This document shows positions 1-11,149 of a stretch of DNA of 64,000 nucleotides, piece by piece. How positions within the stretch are numbered: the stretch's first letter is position 1; the number at the start of each line of letters is the position of its first letter. The notes beneath the pieces were generated by a model. The model saw nothing but the letters and a program-made list of their open reading frames with translations, ran no database searches and was not told where the DNA came from. This DNA is from Antilocapra americana (taxonomy: Eukaryota > Chordata > Mammalia > Artiodactyla > Antilocapridae), in contig ML660774.1 of assembly GCA_007570785.1 (NCBI GenBank), positions 15,948,888 to 16,012,887 of the forward strand, read 5' to 3'. A program made the translations under genes and the position numbers.

Positions 1-270
1 AAACTCTGAATTATGGTCCCAGATGGAGCTCTTTTCCATATACATACAGTTTATCTTTGAACAACACAGGCTTGAACTGTACATGTTCACTTACAGGCAG
101 ATTTTCCCCCCCAGTGGTAAGTACAGTACTATGCAATGCATGGTTGTTGGACCCTTGATTGTGGAACCATGGAGGTGGACTATGGGGCTTGAGCATCCAG
201 TGAGGTGGGTGTCCACGGTGGGTGCTGGAAACTGCCCCCACCCGAGGACATCAACAGATGACTATATGTT
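1..270. mobile_element. Possible ancient DNA-transposon remnant (Tigger/MER2-like)
   Basis: The stretch around 45-110 (TTGAACAAC followed by a GAACTG...CACTTA...GATTTT pattern) and the stretch around 150-245 (TGTGGAACC, then CTTGAGCATCC and GTGCTGGAA) resemble internal and terminal parts of mammalian Tigger/MER2-type non-autonomous elements as I remember them. No terminal inverted repeats or TA duplication were confirmed and divergence is high. It could be unrelated unique sequence. Confidence 0.3.
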
Positions 271-1121
271 TCTCTTAGCAACAATAGCTTTAGAGATTAA
301 AAGATGGAACAGGTTGCTTTTCAAGTAGAAAAGGAAGTCCACTGACCCTAACCGGCTTATGAGGCAGAATACTGATGCTCACTGTGTTGCTTCCCTTGAC
401 CAGCTTCCAGGGAGGAAGCAGACACAGTGGCTGGGTGACCCACCAGAGTTCAGGGATAAGAACAGAACTTGGGTTTTGTGACAGAGTAATATATTTCCCA
501 ACCAATGAGCTGCTTCTAATTGTAATGTTTTTCTTGGGCTAAGAGATTTGTTCTCTAGCATTTTTGGCTATGTGTGTAACAAGGCTGGCCTTGTGGCAAT
601 CAGCAGCATAATTATCACTTCACACTTGTGTTTGCCTACATGTCTGAATTTATGCTCCCAGTTAGAGAGAGTTAAGAGGCTTAGCCCTCCAATAGCGATA
701 GCCACAGCCGGCCTTTCAGAATCTAAAACCGATTACTATGACTCATCTTCAGGTTTCTTCTTTCAGATTTCTTCTCTCCTTCCTGGTACCTGGAAAGCAG
801 TATGAGATTTGATTCAGAAACTATTCACACATTTGTTTTCACGAGGACAGTGACCTTATTTTGAACTCAGGTGTTCTGCACACCTGGATGATAATATGTT
901 TCAGAGTCTCAGAGAAGTTGCCTGATCTGACAGCTTTGCGGGAATTAAAAAATGACTCAAACAAAAGTAGATAATTAGCAATTGTACCAGTAGATGTCAA
1001 AATACCTGAAAGGCTCTCAGTTGGATGCCCAAGAAGAAATCTGATTGAAACTCTTTCCTTAGCACATCTGTAAAATGTGGATGTGAGTGTGACTATTTTT
1101 TTTCTTTTTTTGCTAGTTACG
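271..1121. other. No recognisable gene or repeat
   Basis: I see no repeat family, splice-flanked coding frame or RNA gene in this stretch. There is a pyrimidine tract ending in CAG near 755-768 that could resemble a splice acceptor, but no convincing exon follows it. Confidence 0.4.
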
Positions 1122-1283
1122 ACATTGCAAGTTGGGCTGGGATCCTCTGGAGTAGGAAATGGCAACTCATTCCAGTATTCTTGCTTGGGAAATCCCACAG
1201 ACAGAGGAGCATGGGGGGGCTACAGTCCGTGGGGCTGCAAAGAGGCAGACATGGCTGAGTGAGTGACACACATTACAAGTTGG
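1122..1283 (+). mobile_element. Bov-A-type SINE monomer with target-site duplication
   Basis: The body at 1136-1269 matches the Bov-A unit: GGAGTAGGAAATGGCAACTC, CCAGTATTCTTGC, GACAGAGGAGC, CTACAGTCCGTGGGG, then the CTGAGTGAGTGAC tail. It lacks the tRNA-like head. Flanks 1122-1135 and 1270-1283 are a 14-bp direct repeat (ACATTGCAAGTTGG) with one mismatch, the expected target-site duplication. Confidence 0.85.
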
Positions 1284-1326
1284 TTGAGACCTGAATGAAT
1301 GTGTTAAACAGTGGACTGTAAGGAGA

Positions 1327-1545
1327 AGAAGGATAGTCTTCTCTAGTGGGAAGAATCTGCCTGCAATGCAGGAGACCCAGGTTCAATCCCTGGGTTAGGA
1401 AGACATGTAGAGAAGGAAATGGCTACCCACTCCAATATTTTTGCCTGAAAAATTCCTTGGACAGAAGAGCCAGGTAGGCTACAGGCCATTGGGTTGCAAA
1501 GAGTCAGACACAACTGAGCAACTAACACAAGGAGAAGGATGTCTT
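1327..1545 (+). mobile_element. Bov-tA SINE (tRNA-derived head plus Bov-A unit)
   Basis: The body at 1341-1532 begins with a diverged tRNA-Glu-type head (GAATCTGCCTGCAATGCAGG, GGTTCAATCCCTGGGTT as the B-box region) and continues into the Bov-A unit, ending CTGAGCAACTAACAC. Flanks 1327-1340 and 1533-1545 are near-identical (one indel), an approximate target-site duplication. It is moderately diverged and not a functional tRNA gene. Confidence 0.88.
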
Positions 1546-2274
1546 TCTGCTGCATTTCAGGGCCACCCTTTGGTTTTGAGGACAGGTGACCCCTGGGTTA
1601 GCAGACAGTGAGAAAGAAAATATACCCAGAGCACAGGCTGGAGCTCATCTGACAACAGCCTGGCAGTCCTGACACAGAACTGTGTGTCTCTATGGAACCA
1701 CTCCCTTCTGAGAGATGCAGGTGCCACACAAGCCCTCAGCCTCAAGAAAATTTACCAGCACTCATGTTAAGAAAGAAGGGCTGAACACTCAAATTATCAG
1801 TTCGAAAATTGAGCATATTAAGTGACTACACGACACACAGCACTGAGCTAAATGGTACACATAATGTATAAAAAGGCAGAATTTTTACCTTCCAGAGACT
1901 TGTGATCTAATAGTTCTTATATAAGTCAAACATGAAAGCACAGTACAGTCTTTCTTCTCCTGAGATGAGATATCAAATGTTGAGGGGAAAATATAAGAGA
2001 GGGAAAATAGCAGGTTGAAATGTAGAAATTTACATCTTGCCTCTATCATGGTAATACAGAATTCTGGATGCCTGTGTTCCACCTAAAACTTGAATAAGGT
2101 AATTGCATACCTTTTCAGCCTCCCTTTCAGTTTCTGTGGCTCTGATTCTGCTGCCTCCAATTTCCTATACTGGCAACAGAATTCAGGAGAAATGTTGGAT
2201 AAAGAACATTCAGTGATATGGTTAAATCTTTGCCATCAAAGACATCCATCCCAACAGAGGAGAGTAGCCAGTGG
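1546..2274. other. No gene seen; weak L2-like patch
   Basis: Mostly unassigned sequence. About 1825-1925 (CAGCACTGAGCTAAATGG ... CCTTCCAGAGACTTGTGATCTA) loosely resembles the antisense 3' end of L2 LINEs, but this is too diverged to call firmly. Confidence 0.3.
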
Positions 2275-2522
2275 CAGAATCTAGCACGCATGCGTACATG
2301 CTAAGTCACTTCAGCTGTTTTCGACTCTTTGCAACCCCATGGACTGTAGCCCACCAGCCTCCTCTGTCCATCAGATTTCCCAGGCAAGAAAACTGGAGTG
2401 GGTGACCACTTCCTTCTCCAGAGGATCTTTCTGACCCAGGTATGAACCTGTGTCGCATTACATTTCCTACACTGACAGATGTGTTCTTTAGCACTAGTGC
2501 CACCTGGAAAGCCAGAATCTAG
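2275..2522 (-). mobile_element. Bov-tA2-type SINE with perfect 10-bp target-site duplication
   Basis: Read on the minus strand, the tRNA-like head lies at the right end (plus-strand TTCTTTAGCACTAGTGCCAC, about 2484-2503) and the Bov-A unit runs leftward to GCTAAGTCACTTCAGCTG. The element 2285-2512 is flanked by CAGAATCTAG at 2275-2284 and 2513-2522, a perfect duplication. Confidence 0.93.
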
Positions 2523-3329
2523 TATAGTATGTTAGAAAAATATCTAAGAATTTGAGGTCTTTAGAAATAAAACCTATAAATGTACCTTTGGTGGATTTCT
2601 TGGTAAATGGCTTCACCAACAGGCAAAGGAATACAAACAGGTCATGTGAGATATATCTTACCCTTTTAATTGGGTACTGAGGAGTTTTATCACCAATTCT
2701 GTTTTAATGGTCCCTCCGGTCCTTCATCTCTCTATTCAGTGGCCTGCTGCAAATTTCTGCAGTTGAAAAGACGATAAACAAACATGGTAGATAAAGTAAG
2801 AACTGTCAATACCAAATCAACATTTATGAAAGATCTACCATGTGTCAGTCCTTGTGTTAGAAACTAGGATATGTGTCTACATTCCATAGAAGGAAGCTAG
2901 GGTTCTCCTCAAAGTAAATCACTCATAAAATATGAGATTTCACAAAGGAAATAGCCTCACTTTCTGCCACACCATTTTGTTAAATGGAGCTAGACCTCTA
3001 GGTGCCTCTAGCTCACACTGATGGCACCTTCACAGCTATACAAAACTGTTTTAGTCCATTTCTATAGGACTAGATACCTTGGATAAATATCTTACAAGTC
3101 ATGAATCAGTTAAACCAGGACTAAACAGACTCTCAGTGAATTTTCTTCATATAATCACATATCCTAATGTATTTATAAGTGAAACTATTAATTTAAATGA
3201 AAATGCTTAAATAAGTTTTGGCTGGTATATGGTATTTTAGACTAGAAGAAAAACACTAAAAGCCCTTAGAGCCCTCAGTTTCTATACTTTCATTTTGTTT
3301 GATGTGGTTTTAAAAATATTTATAACTCA
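2523..3329. other. No gene seen; short L2-like patch
   Basis: AT-rich unassigned DNA. About 2815-2870 (CATTTATGAAAGATCTACCATGTGTCAG) resembles the antisense L2 3' end consensus. Nothing else is recognisable. Confidence 0.3.
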
Positions 3330-4457
3330 CTTTTAAAATTAAGCTTCTTATTTCAAAGTAATTAAGATTCACATGAAGTTGTAATAAATAATACAGAGAC
3401 ATCCCATATTTCCATTACCCAGTTTCCCCCAATGATAACATCTTGGGAACTGTAGTACCATATTACAGCCAGGATATTGATATGGATACAGGCAAGATAG
3501 AAAACATTCCATCACCACAAGCATACCTCAGAGCCATGTTCACTTTCCTCCCAGTCCATCACCTGTTCAAGCTCTAGGAACCACTAATCTGTTTTCCACT
3601 TTCATGGTTTTGCCACCTCAAGAACTATGTAAATAGAATCATACAGTAAGTAATCTTTTAGTTACTTTTTCACTGAGCATAATTCTCTAGAAATCCATCC
3701 AGTTTTTGGCCTGTATCAAGATTTCATTCTTTTTATTGCTGTGTAGTAGTCCGTAGTGAGACTGTACTGTAGTTTATTTAACCATTCACCTGTTGAAGGA
3801 TATATGTTTCCAGTTTTTGATTTCTAATAAACATTCCTAATCAACAGCTATAAAACATCCATATATAGGCTTTTATGTGAACATAAATCTTTATATCTCT
3901 GGGATAAATGCCCAGGGGATATAATTGTTGGACTGTATGGTAATTACATATTTATGTTTTTAGGAAACTGCTCAACTGTTTTCCAGAGTAGCTGGACCAT
4001 TTTACATTCCTATCAGTAATGCATGAGTGATCCAGTTTCTTCGCATACTTGCCAGTATTTGATGTTGTCACTGTGTTTAAAATTTTAACCATTCTGGGAG
4101 GTGTGAAGTGATATCTCACTGTGGGTTTGGTTTCCATTTCCCAAATGGCTAGTGCTGATGAATATATTTTCATGTGCTTATTTACTATCTGTATCTTTTC
4201 TTTGGAGAAGTGCTTGTTCACACATTTTGCCCATTTGCTAATTAAATTATTTTAGTTGTTCTTTTTTTTCATGATGAATCCTAAGAGCCGTTTATATAGT
4301 CTAGACACTAATCCTTTGTCAGATATGTGACTTGCAAATATTTTCTCCCAGTCTGTAGCCTGACTTTCACAGGACAAAGCTTTAAATTTTGATAAAGTCC
4401 AATTTATCAATTTTCTTTGTATAAATTGTGCTTTTGCTGTCAAATCCAAGAATGTTT
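3330..4457 (-). mobile_element. Old mammalian L1, ORF2 end and 3' UTR
   Basis: On the minus strand 4449-4252 and 4221-3952 encode frames resembling the L1 ORF2 C-terminal region (WEKIFASHISDKGLVSRLYK; then MNKHFSKEKIQIVNKHMK and VRYHFTPPRMV). The sequence to the left, down to about 3330, matches the 3' UTR of old L1M-type elements. It is heavily diverged, with several stops and shifts. Its 5' side is cut off where the poly-T of the next L1 begins at about 4458. Confidence 0.85.
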
Positions 4458-5581
4458 CTTTTTTTTAATTTATTTTTTTTATTGAAGGATAATTGCTTTA
4501 CAGAATTTTGTTGTTTTCTGTCAAACATCAGCATGAATCAGCCACAGGTATACATATATCCCCTCCCTTTGAACCTCCCTCCCATCTCCTCCCCACCCCA
4601 CCTCTCTAGATGGATACAGAGCCCCTGTTTGAGCTTCCTGAGCCATACAGAAATTTCCTGTTGGCTGTCCATTTTACACATGGTAATGTAGGTTTCCATG
4701 TTACTCTCTTCATACATCTCACCCTCTCCTCCCCTCTCCTCATGTCCTTAAGTCTATTTTCTATGTGTTTCTCCATTGCTGCCCTGAAAATAGATTCTTT
4801 GGTACCATTTTTCTAGATTCCATATATATGCATTAGAATATGATATTTATCTTTCTCTTTCTGACTCACTTCACTTTGTATGATAGGTTCTAGGTTGATC
4901 CACCTCACCAGAACTGACTCAAATGCATTCCTTTCTATGGCTGAGTAATATTCCACTGTGTATATGTACCACAACTTCTTTATCCAATCATCTGTCAGTG
5001 GACATCTAGGTTGCCTTCATGTTCTAGCTATTGTAAATAGTGCTGCAATGAACAATGAGATACATGTGTCTTTTTCACTTTTGGTTTCCTCAGGGTATAT
5101 GCCTAGGCATGGGATTGCTGGGTCATATGTTGCTTTTCTTCCTAGTTTTTTTAAGGACTCTCTATAGCATCTTCCATAGTGGCTATATCAATTTATGTTC
5201 CCACCAAGAGTGTAAGAACATTTGCTTTTCTCCACACCCTCTCTAGCATTTATTGTTTGTAGACTTTTTGATGAGGGCCATTCTGACTGGTGTGAGGTGA
5301 TACCTTGTAGTTTTGATTTGTATTTCTCTAATAATGAGCAATGTTAAAATCTTTTCTTGTGCTTGTAAGCCATCTGTATGTCTTCTTTGGAGAAATGTCT
5401 GTTTCAGTCTTTTTCCCACTTTTATTCAGTTGTTTGTTTTTCTGGCATTGAGTTGTATGAGCTGCTTGTATATTTTGGAAATTAATCCTTTGTCAGTTGT
5501 TTCATTTGCTATTATTTTCTCCAATTCTGAAGGTTGTCTTTTCACCTTGCTTAGAGTTTCCTGTGCTGTGCAAAAGCTTTT
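4458..5581 (-). mobile_element. Ruminant L1, 3' part (split by the younger full-length L1)
   Basis: The element begins on the left with a poly-T run (minus-strand poly-A tail, about 4458-4490), followed by an L1 3' UTR and the end of ORF2. It stops at 5581, inside ORF2, where the younger L1 is inserted. The same ORF2 sequence resumes at 13544, so 4458-5581 and 13544-16126 were one element. It is more diverged than the inserted L1 and its frames are broken throughout. Confidence 0.92.
5566..5581. repeat. Left target-site duplication of the full-length L1
   Basis: CTGTGCAAAAGCTTTT is repeated exactly at 13544-13559. The two copies bracket the 5582-13543 L1 and lie in the same position of the older host L1. 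Confidence 0.95.
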
Positions 5582-5607
5582 TTTCTTTTTTATTTAATTT
5601 TCTTTAC

Positions 5608-5613
5608 TTTATT
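5608..5613 (-). promoter_or_regulatory. L1 poly(A) signal AATAAA
   Basis: The minus strand reads AATAAA just before the A-rich 3' tail of the full-length L1. Position and spacing fit its own polyadenylation signal. Confidence 0.7.
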
Positions 5614-5793
5614 GTGTTGGTTTTGCCATACAATGACATGAAACCGCCATGGGTTTACATATGCTCCCCTTCCAGAACCCCCCTCCCTCCTCCCTCCTGA
5701 TTCCCTCCCCCTGGGACATCTCCGTGCACCAGCCCCGAGCATCAACCCTACGCTGGCGATTGATTTCACATATGATAATTAACATGTTTCAAT

Positions 5794-6058
5794 GCCATTC
5801 TCCCATAACATCCCACCCTTGCCCTCTTCCACAGAGTCCATGAGTCTGTTCTATACATCTGCGTTCCTTTTGCTGTCTCGCATGCAGGGTTCTCATTACC
5901 ATCTTTCTAAATTCCATATATATGCGTTAGTATACTGTATTGTTGTTTTTCCTTCTGGCTTACTTCACTCTGGATAATAGGCTCCAGTTCCATCCACCTG
6001 ACTAGAACTGATTCAAATGAATTTTTTTTTTAATGCTGAGTAATATTCCATTGTGTAT
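5794..6058. repeat. Left copy of a gap-flanking duplicated contig end
   Basis: This 265-bp segment (L1 ORF2 end and 3' UTR) is repeated at 6159-6422 immediately after the N run. By eye the only difference is a T homopolymer, 10 T here and 9 T in the other copy. The copy ends exactly at the first N. See the assembly-artefact finding. Confidence 0.95.
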
Positions 6059-6158
6059 NNNNNNNNNNNNNNNNNNNNNNNNNNNNNNNNNNNNNNNNNN
6101 NNNNNNNNNNNNNNNNNNNNNNNNNNNNNNNNNNNNNNNNNNNNNNNNNNNNNNNNNN
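6059..6158. other. Assembly gap of 100 N
   Basis: Exactly 100 N, the usual placeholder for a gap of unknown size. It lies in the 3' region of the full-length L1. Confidence 0.99.
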
Positions 6159-6422
6159 GCCATTCTCCCATAACATCCCACCCTTGCCCTCTTCCACAGA
6201 GTCCATGAGTCTGTTCTATACATCTGCGTTCCTTTTGCTGTCTCGCATGCAGGGTTCTCATTACCATCTTTCTAAATTCCATATATATGCGTTAGTATAC
6301 TGTATTGTTGTTTTTCCTTCTGGCTTACTTCACTCTGGATAATAGGCTCCAGTTCCATCCACCTGACTAGAACTGATTCAAATGAATTTTTTTTTAATGC
6401 TGAGTAATATTCCATTGTGTAT
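6159..6422. repeat. Right copy of the gap-flanking duplicated contig end
   Basis: This 264-bp copy starts at the base after the N run and matches 5794-6058. It contains the true end of ORF2 (minus-strand stop at 6272-6274). Collapsing the two copies restores a continuous L1 3' UTR. Confidence 0.95.
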
Positions 6423-9400
6423 ATGTACCACAGCTTTCTTATCCATTCATCAGTTGATGGGCATCTAGGTTGCTTCCATGTCCTGGCTATTGTAAACAAT
6501 GCAGCAATGAACATTGGGGTACACGTGGCTCTTTCAATTCTGGTTTCCTCAGTGTGTATGCCCAGCAGTGGGATTGCTGGGTCATATGGCAGGTGTATTT
6601 GCAGTTTTTTAAGGAATCTCCACACTGTTTTCCATAGTGGCTATACTAGTTTGCATTCCCACCAACAGTGTAAGAGGGTTCCCTTTTCTCCACATCCTCT
6701 CCAGCATTTATTGCTTGTAGATTTTTGGATTGCAGCCATTCTGACTGGTGTAAAGTGGTACCTCATTGTGGTTTTGATTTGCATTTCTCTGATAATGAGT
6801 GATGTTGAGCATCTTTTCATGTGTTTGTTAGCCATTTTTATGTCTTCTTTGGAGAAATGTCTGTTAAGCTCTTTGGCCCACTTTTTGATTGGGTCGTTTA
6901 TTTTTCTAGAATGGAGCTGCAGGAGTTGCTTGTATATTTTTGAGATTAATTGTTTGTCCGTTGCTTCATTGGCTATTATTTTCTCCCATTCTGAAGGCTG
7001 TCTTTTCACCTTGCTTATAGTTTCCTTTGTTGTGCAGAAGCTTTTCATTTTAATTAGGTCCCATTTGTTTATTTGTGCTTTTATTTCTGATATTCTGGGA
7101 GGTGGGTCATAGAGGATCCCGCTTTCGTTTATGTCAGAGAGTGTTTTGCCTATATTATCCTCTAGGAGTTTTATAGTTTCTGGTCTTATGATTAGATCTT
7201 TGATCCATTTTGAGTTTATTTTTGTGTATGGTGTTAGAAAGTGTTCTAGTTTCATTCTTTTACAAGTGGCTGTCCAGTTTTCCCAGCACCACTTGTTAAA
7301 GAGGTTGTCTTTTCTCCATTGTATATTCATGCCTCCTTTGTCAAAGATAAGGTGTCCATAGATGCATGGATTTATCTCTGGGCTTTCTATTTTGTTCCAT
7401 TGATCTATATTTCTGTCTTTGTGCCAGTACCATACTGTCTTAATGACTGTGGATTTGTAGTATAGCCTAAAGTCAGGTAGGTTGATTCCTCCAGTTCCAT
7501 TCTTCTTTCTCAAGATTGCTTTGGCTATGCGAGGGTTTTTGTATTTCCATACAAATTGTGAAATTATTTGTTCTAATTCTCTGAAAAAGACCTCTGGTAG
7601 CTTGATAGGAATTGCATTGAATCTATAGATTGCTCTGGGTAGTATACTCATTTTCACTATATTGATTCTTCCAATCCACGAACACGGCACATTTCTCCAT
7701 CTGTTTGTGTCCTCTTTGATTTCTTTCATCAGTGTCTTATAGTTTTCTATATACAAGTCTTTTGTTTCTTTAGGTAGAAATACTCCTAAGTATTTTATTC
7801 TTTTTGTTTCGATGGTGAGTGGAATTGTTTCCTTAATTTCTCTTTCTGATTTCTCATTGTTAGTATGTAGGAATGCCAGGGATTTCTGTGTGTTGATTTT
7901 GTATCCTGAAATTTTACTATATTCACTGATTAGCTCTAGTAATTTTCTTGTAGAGTCTTTAGGGTTTTCTATGTAGAGGATCATGTCATCTGCAAACAGA
8001 GAGTTTTACTTCTTCTTTTTCAATCTGGATCCCTTTAATTTCTTTATCTGCTCTGATTGCTGTGGCCAAAACTTCCAAAACTATGTTGAATAGTAGTGGT
8101 GAGAGTGGGCACCCTTGTCTTGTTCCTGACTTCAGGGGAAATGCATTCAGTTTTTCACCATTGAGGATAATGTTTGCTATGGGTTTGTCATATATAGATT
8201 TTATTATGTTGAGGTATGTTCCTTCTATTCCTGCTTTTTGGAGGGTTTTTTTTTTTATCATAAATGGATGTTGAATTTTGTCAAAGGCTTTCTCTGCATC
8301 TATTGAGATAATCATGTGGTTTTTATTTTTCAGTTTGTTAATGTGGTGTATTACATTGATTGATTTGCGAATATTGAAGAATCCTTGCATCCCTGGGATA
8401 AAGCCTACTTGATCATGATGTATGATCTTTTTAATGTGTTGTTGGATTCTATTTGCTAGAATTTTGTTAAGGATTTTTGCATCTATGTTCATCAGTGATA
8501 TTGGCCTGTAGTTTTCTTTTTTTTTTTTGTGGCATCTTTGTTGGGTTTTGGAATTCGGGTGATGGTGGCTTTGTAGAATGAGTTTGGAAGTTTACCTTCC
8601 TCTTCAATTTTCTGGAAGACTTTGAGTAGAATAGGTGTTAGCTCTTCTCTAAATTTTTGGTAGAATTCAGCTGTGAAGCCATCTGGTCCTGGGCTTTTGT
8701 TTTTTGGAAGATTTCTGATTACGGTTTCAATTTCCGTGCTTGTGATGGGTCTATTAATATTATCTATCTCTTCCTGGTTTAGTCTTGGAAAGTTGTACTT
8801 TTCTAGGAATTTTTCCGTTTCATCCAAGTTGTCGTTTATTTGCATATAGTTGCTGATAATAGTCTCTTATGATCCTTTGTATTTCTGTGTTTTCTGTTGT
8901 GGTCTCTCCATTTTCATTTCTAATTCTGTTGATGTGGTTCTTCTCCCTTTGTTTCTTGATGAGTCTGGCTAATGGTTTGTCAATTTTATTTATCTTCTCA
9001 AAGAACCAGCTTTTGGATTGGTTGATTTTTTCTATGGTCTCTTTTGTTTCCTTTGCATTTATTTCTGCCCTGATCTTTAAGATTTCTTTCCTTCTACTAC
9101 CCCTGGGCTTCTGCATTTCTTCCTTTTCTAGTTGCTTTAGGTGTAAAGTTATGTTATTTATTTGACTTTTTTCTTGTTTCCTGAGGTGAGCTTGTATTGC
9201 TATAAACTTTCCCCTTAGTACTGCTTTTACTGTGTCCCATAGGTTTTGGGTTGTTATGTTTTCATTTTCATTCATTTCTATGCATATTTTGATTTCTTTT
9301 TTGATTTCTTCTGTGATTTGTTGGTTATTCAGCAGTGTGTTGTTGAGCCTCCATATGTTGGATTTTTTTAATGGTTTTCTCCTGTAATTGATATCTAATC

Positions 9401-10097
9401 TCACTGCATTGTGGTCAGAAAAGATGCTTGGAATGATTTCAATATTTTTGAATTTACCAAGGCTAGATTTATGGCCCAGGATGTGATCTATTCTAGAGAA
9501 GGTCCCGTGTGCACTTGAGAAAAAGGTGAAATTCATTGTTTTGGGGCAGAATGTCCTATAGATTTCAATTAGGTCTAACTGGTCTATTGTATCATTTAAA
9601 GTTTGAGTTTCCTTGTTAATTTTCTGTTTAGTTGATCTATCCATTGGTGTGAGTGGTGTATTAAAGTCTCCCACTATTATTGTGTTATTGTTAATTTCCC
9701 CTTTCATACTTGTTAGCATTTGCCTTACATATTGTGGTGCTCCTATATTGGGTGCATATATATTTATAATTGTTATTTCTTCTTCTTGGATTGATCCTTT
9801 GATCATTATGTAATGTCCATCTTTATCTCTTTTCACCGCCTTTATTTTAAAGTCTACTTTATCTGATATGAGTATTGCCACTCCTGCTTTCTTTTGGTCT
9901 TTATTTGCATGGAATATCTTTTTCCAGCCTTTAACTTTCAGTCTATATGTGTCCCTAGGTTTGAGGTCGGTCTCTTGTAGACAACATATATAGGGGTCTT
10001 GTTTCTGTATCCAATCAGCCAATCTTTGTCTTTTGGTTGGGGCATTCAACCCATTTACATTTAAGGTAATTATTGATAAGTATGATCCCGTTGCCAT
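6272..10097 (-). pseudogene. L1 ORF2 (endonuclease and reverse transcriptase), disrupted
   Basis: L1 ORF2 normally encodes an apurinic-like endonuclease plus a reverse transcriptase that primes on nicked DNA. The N-terminal endonuclease is readable from 10097: TLNVNGLN, CCLQETD, INIYAPN, GDFNTPLTPMDR, SRIDHILGHK and SDHNAV keep the expected catalytic residues. The usual QETH is QETD here. RT blocks follow (SPGPDGF near 8700, FIPG and [15 protein letters not shown] near 8400-8280, [15 protein letters not shown] near 8140). The C-terminal cysteine motif [18 protein letters not shown] is at about 6650-6705. Breaks: frameshift near 8830, homopolymer frameshift near 8515-8530, frameshift near 7995 inside the FADD catalytic motif, and a TAG stop at 6641-6643. 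The span fits a full-length ORF2, so it is decayed and not truncated. Confidence 0.95.
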
Positions 10098-10148
10098 TTA
10101 CTTGATTGTTTTGGGTTCGAGATTATATACCCTATCTGTGTTTCCTGT

Positions 10149-11149
10149 CTAGGAAAGATCCTTTAGCATTTGTTGGAGCGCTGGTTTGGTGTTGCTGAAT
10201 TCTCTCAGCTTTTGCTTGTCTGGAAAGTTTTTGATTTCTCCTTCAAATTTGAATGAGATCCTTGCAGGGTACAGTAATCGGGGTTGTAGATTATTTTCTT
10301 TCATGACTTTAAGTATGTTCTGCCATTCCCTTCTGGCCTGAAGCATTTCTATTGAGAGATCAGCTGTTATCCTTATGGGATCCCCTTGTGAGTTATTTGT
10401 TGTTTCTCCCTTGCTGCTTTTAATATTTGCTCTTTGAGTTTGATATTTGTTAATTTGATTAATATGTGTCTTGGGGTGTTCCACTTGGGGTTCATCCTAT
10501 TTGGGACTCTCTGGGTTTCTTGGACTTGAGTGGTTATTTCCTTTCCCAATTTAGGAAAGTTTTCAACTATTATCTCCTCAAGAATTTTCTGATGGTCTTT
10601 CTTTTTGTCTTCTTCTTCTGGGACTCCTATGATTCGAATATTGGTGCATTTAACATTGTCCCAGAGGTCTCTGAGATTGTCCTTATTTCTTTTAATTCTT
10701 GTTTCATTTTTCCTTTCTGTTTCATTTATTTCTACCATTCTGTCTTCTACCTCACTTATCCTGTCTTCTATCTCTGTTATTCTACTGTTAGTTCCCTCCA
10801 GGGTGTTTTTGATCTCATTTATTGCATTATTCATTGTATTTTGACTCTTTTTCATTTCTTCTAAGTCCTTATTAAAGCTTACCTGCATCTTCTCAATCCT
10901 TGCCTGCAGGTTATTGAACTGTAACTCCAATTTATTTTCCAGATTTTGGATCATTTTCACTATCATTATTTGGAATTCTTTATCAGGTAGATTTCCTATC
11001 TCCTGGTCTTTTGTTTGGTCTGGAGGACATTTATCCTGTTCCTTTACCTGCTGGGTATTTTTCTGCCTTTTCATCTTGTTTATCTTTGTGTTGTCCCTTT
11101 GTTGTGGGGGTTCCTCACTATGGGTGGGGTTGGATGTGGGGTTTGTCAA
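10149..11149 (-). pseudogene. L1 ORF1 (RNA-binding chaperone), one frameshift
   Basis: ORF1p is the coiled-coil RNA-binding protein that packages L1 RNA. The frame from 11149 shows a polar N-terminus (about residues 1-50), a coiled-coil-like stretch (about 60-155, with NSRITEIEDRISEVEDRM), then the RRM (NIRIIGVPEEED, later RHILIKLTNIKLKEQIL). It stops at 10373-10375. The C-terminal domain continues in another frame from near 10400 to the stop at 10149 (RITADLSIEMLQARREWQN, ISFKFEGEIKNFPDKQKLRE), so a single-base loss near 10376-10380 breaks the gene. The total span of about 330 codons fits the family. The start could be 11149 or the internal methionine at about 11074. ORF2 begins 51 bp downstream. 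Confidence 0.93.

Noticed and set aside
1341..1532. tRNA genes suggested by B-box-like sequences here and in the other SINE heads
   Set aside because: They are tRNA-derived SINE heads followed by Bov-A or CHR bodies and cannot fold as complete tRNAs by eye.
5794..6422. A genuine tandem duplication within the L1
   Set aside because: The copies end exactly at an N run of 100 and differ only in a homopolymer, which fits unmerged contig ends far better.
6417..7112. A 231-codon plus-strand open frame
   Set aside because: It is the antisense shadow of the L1 ORF2 C-terminal region on the minus strand.
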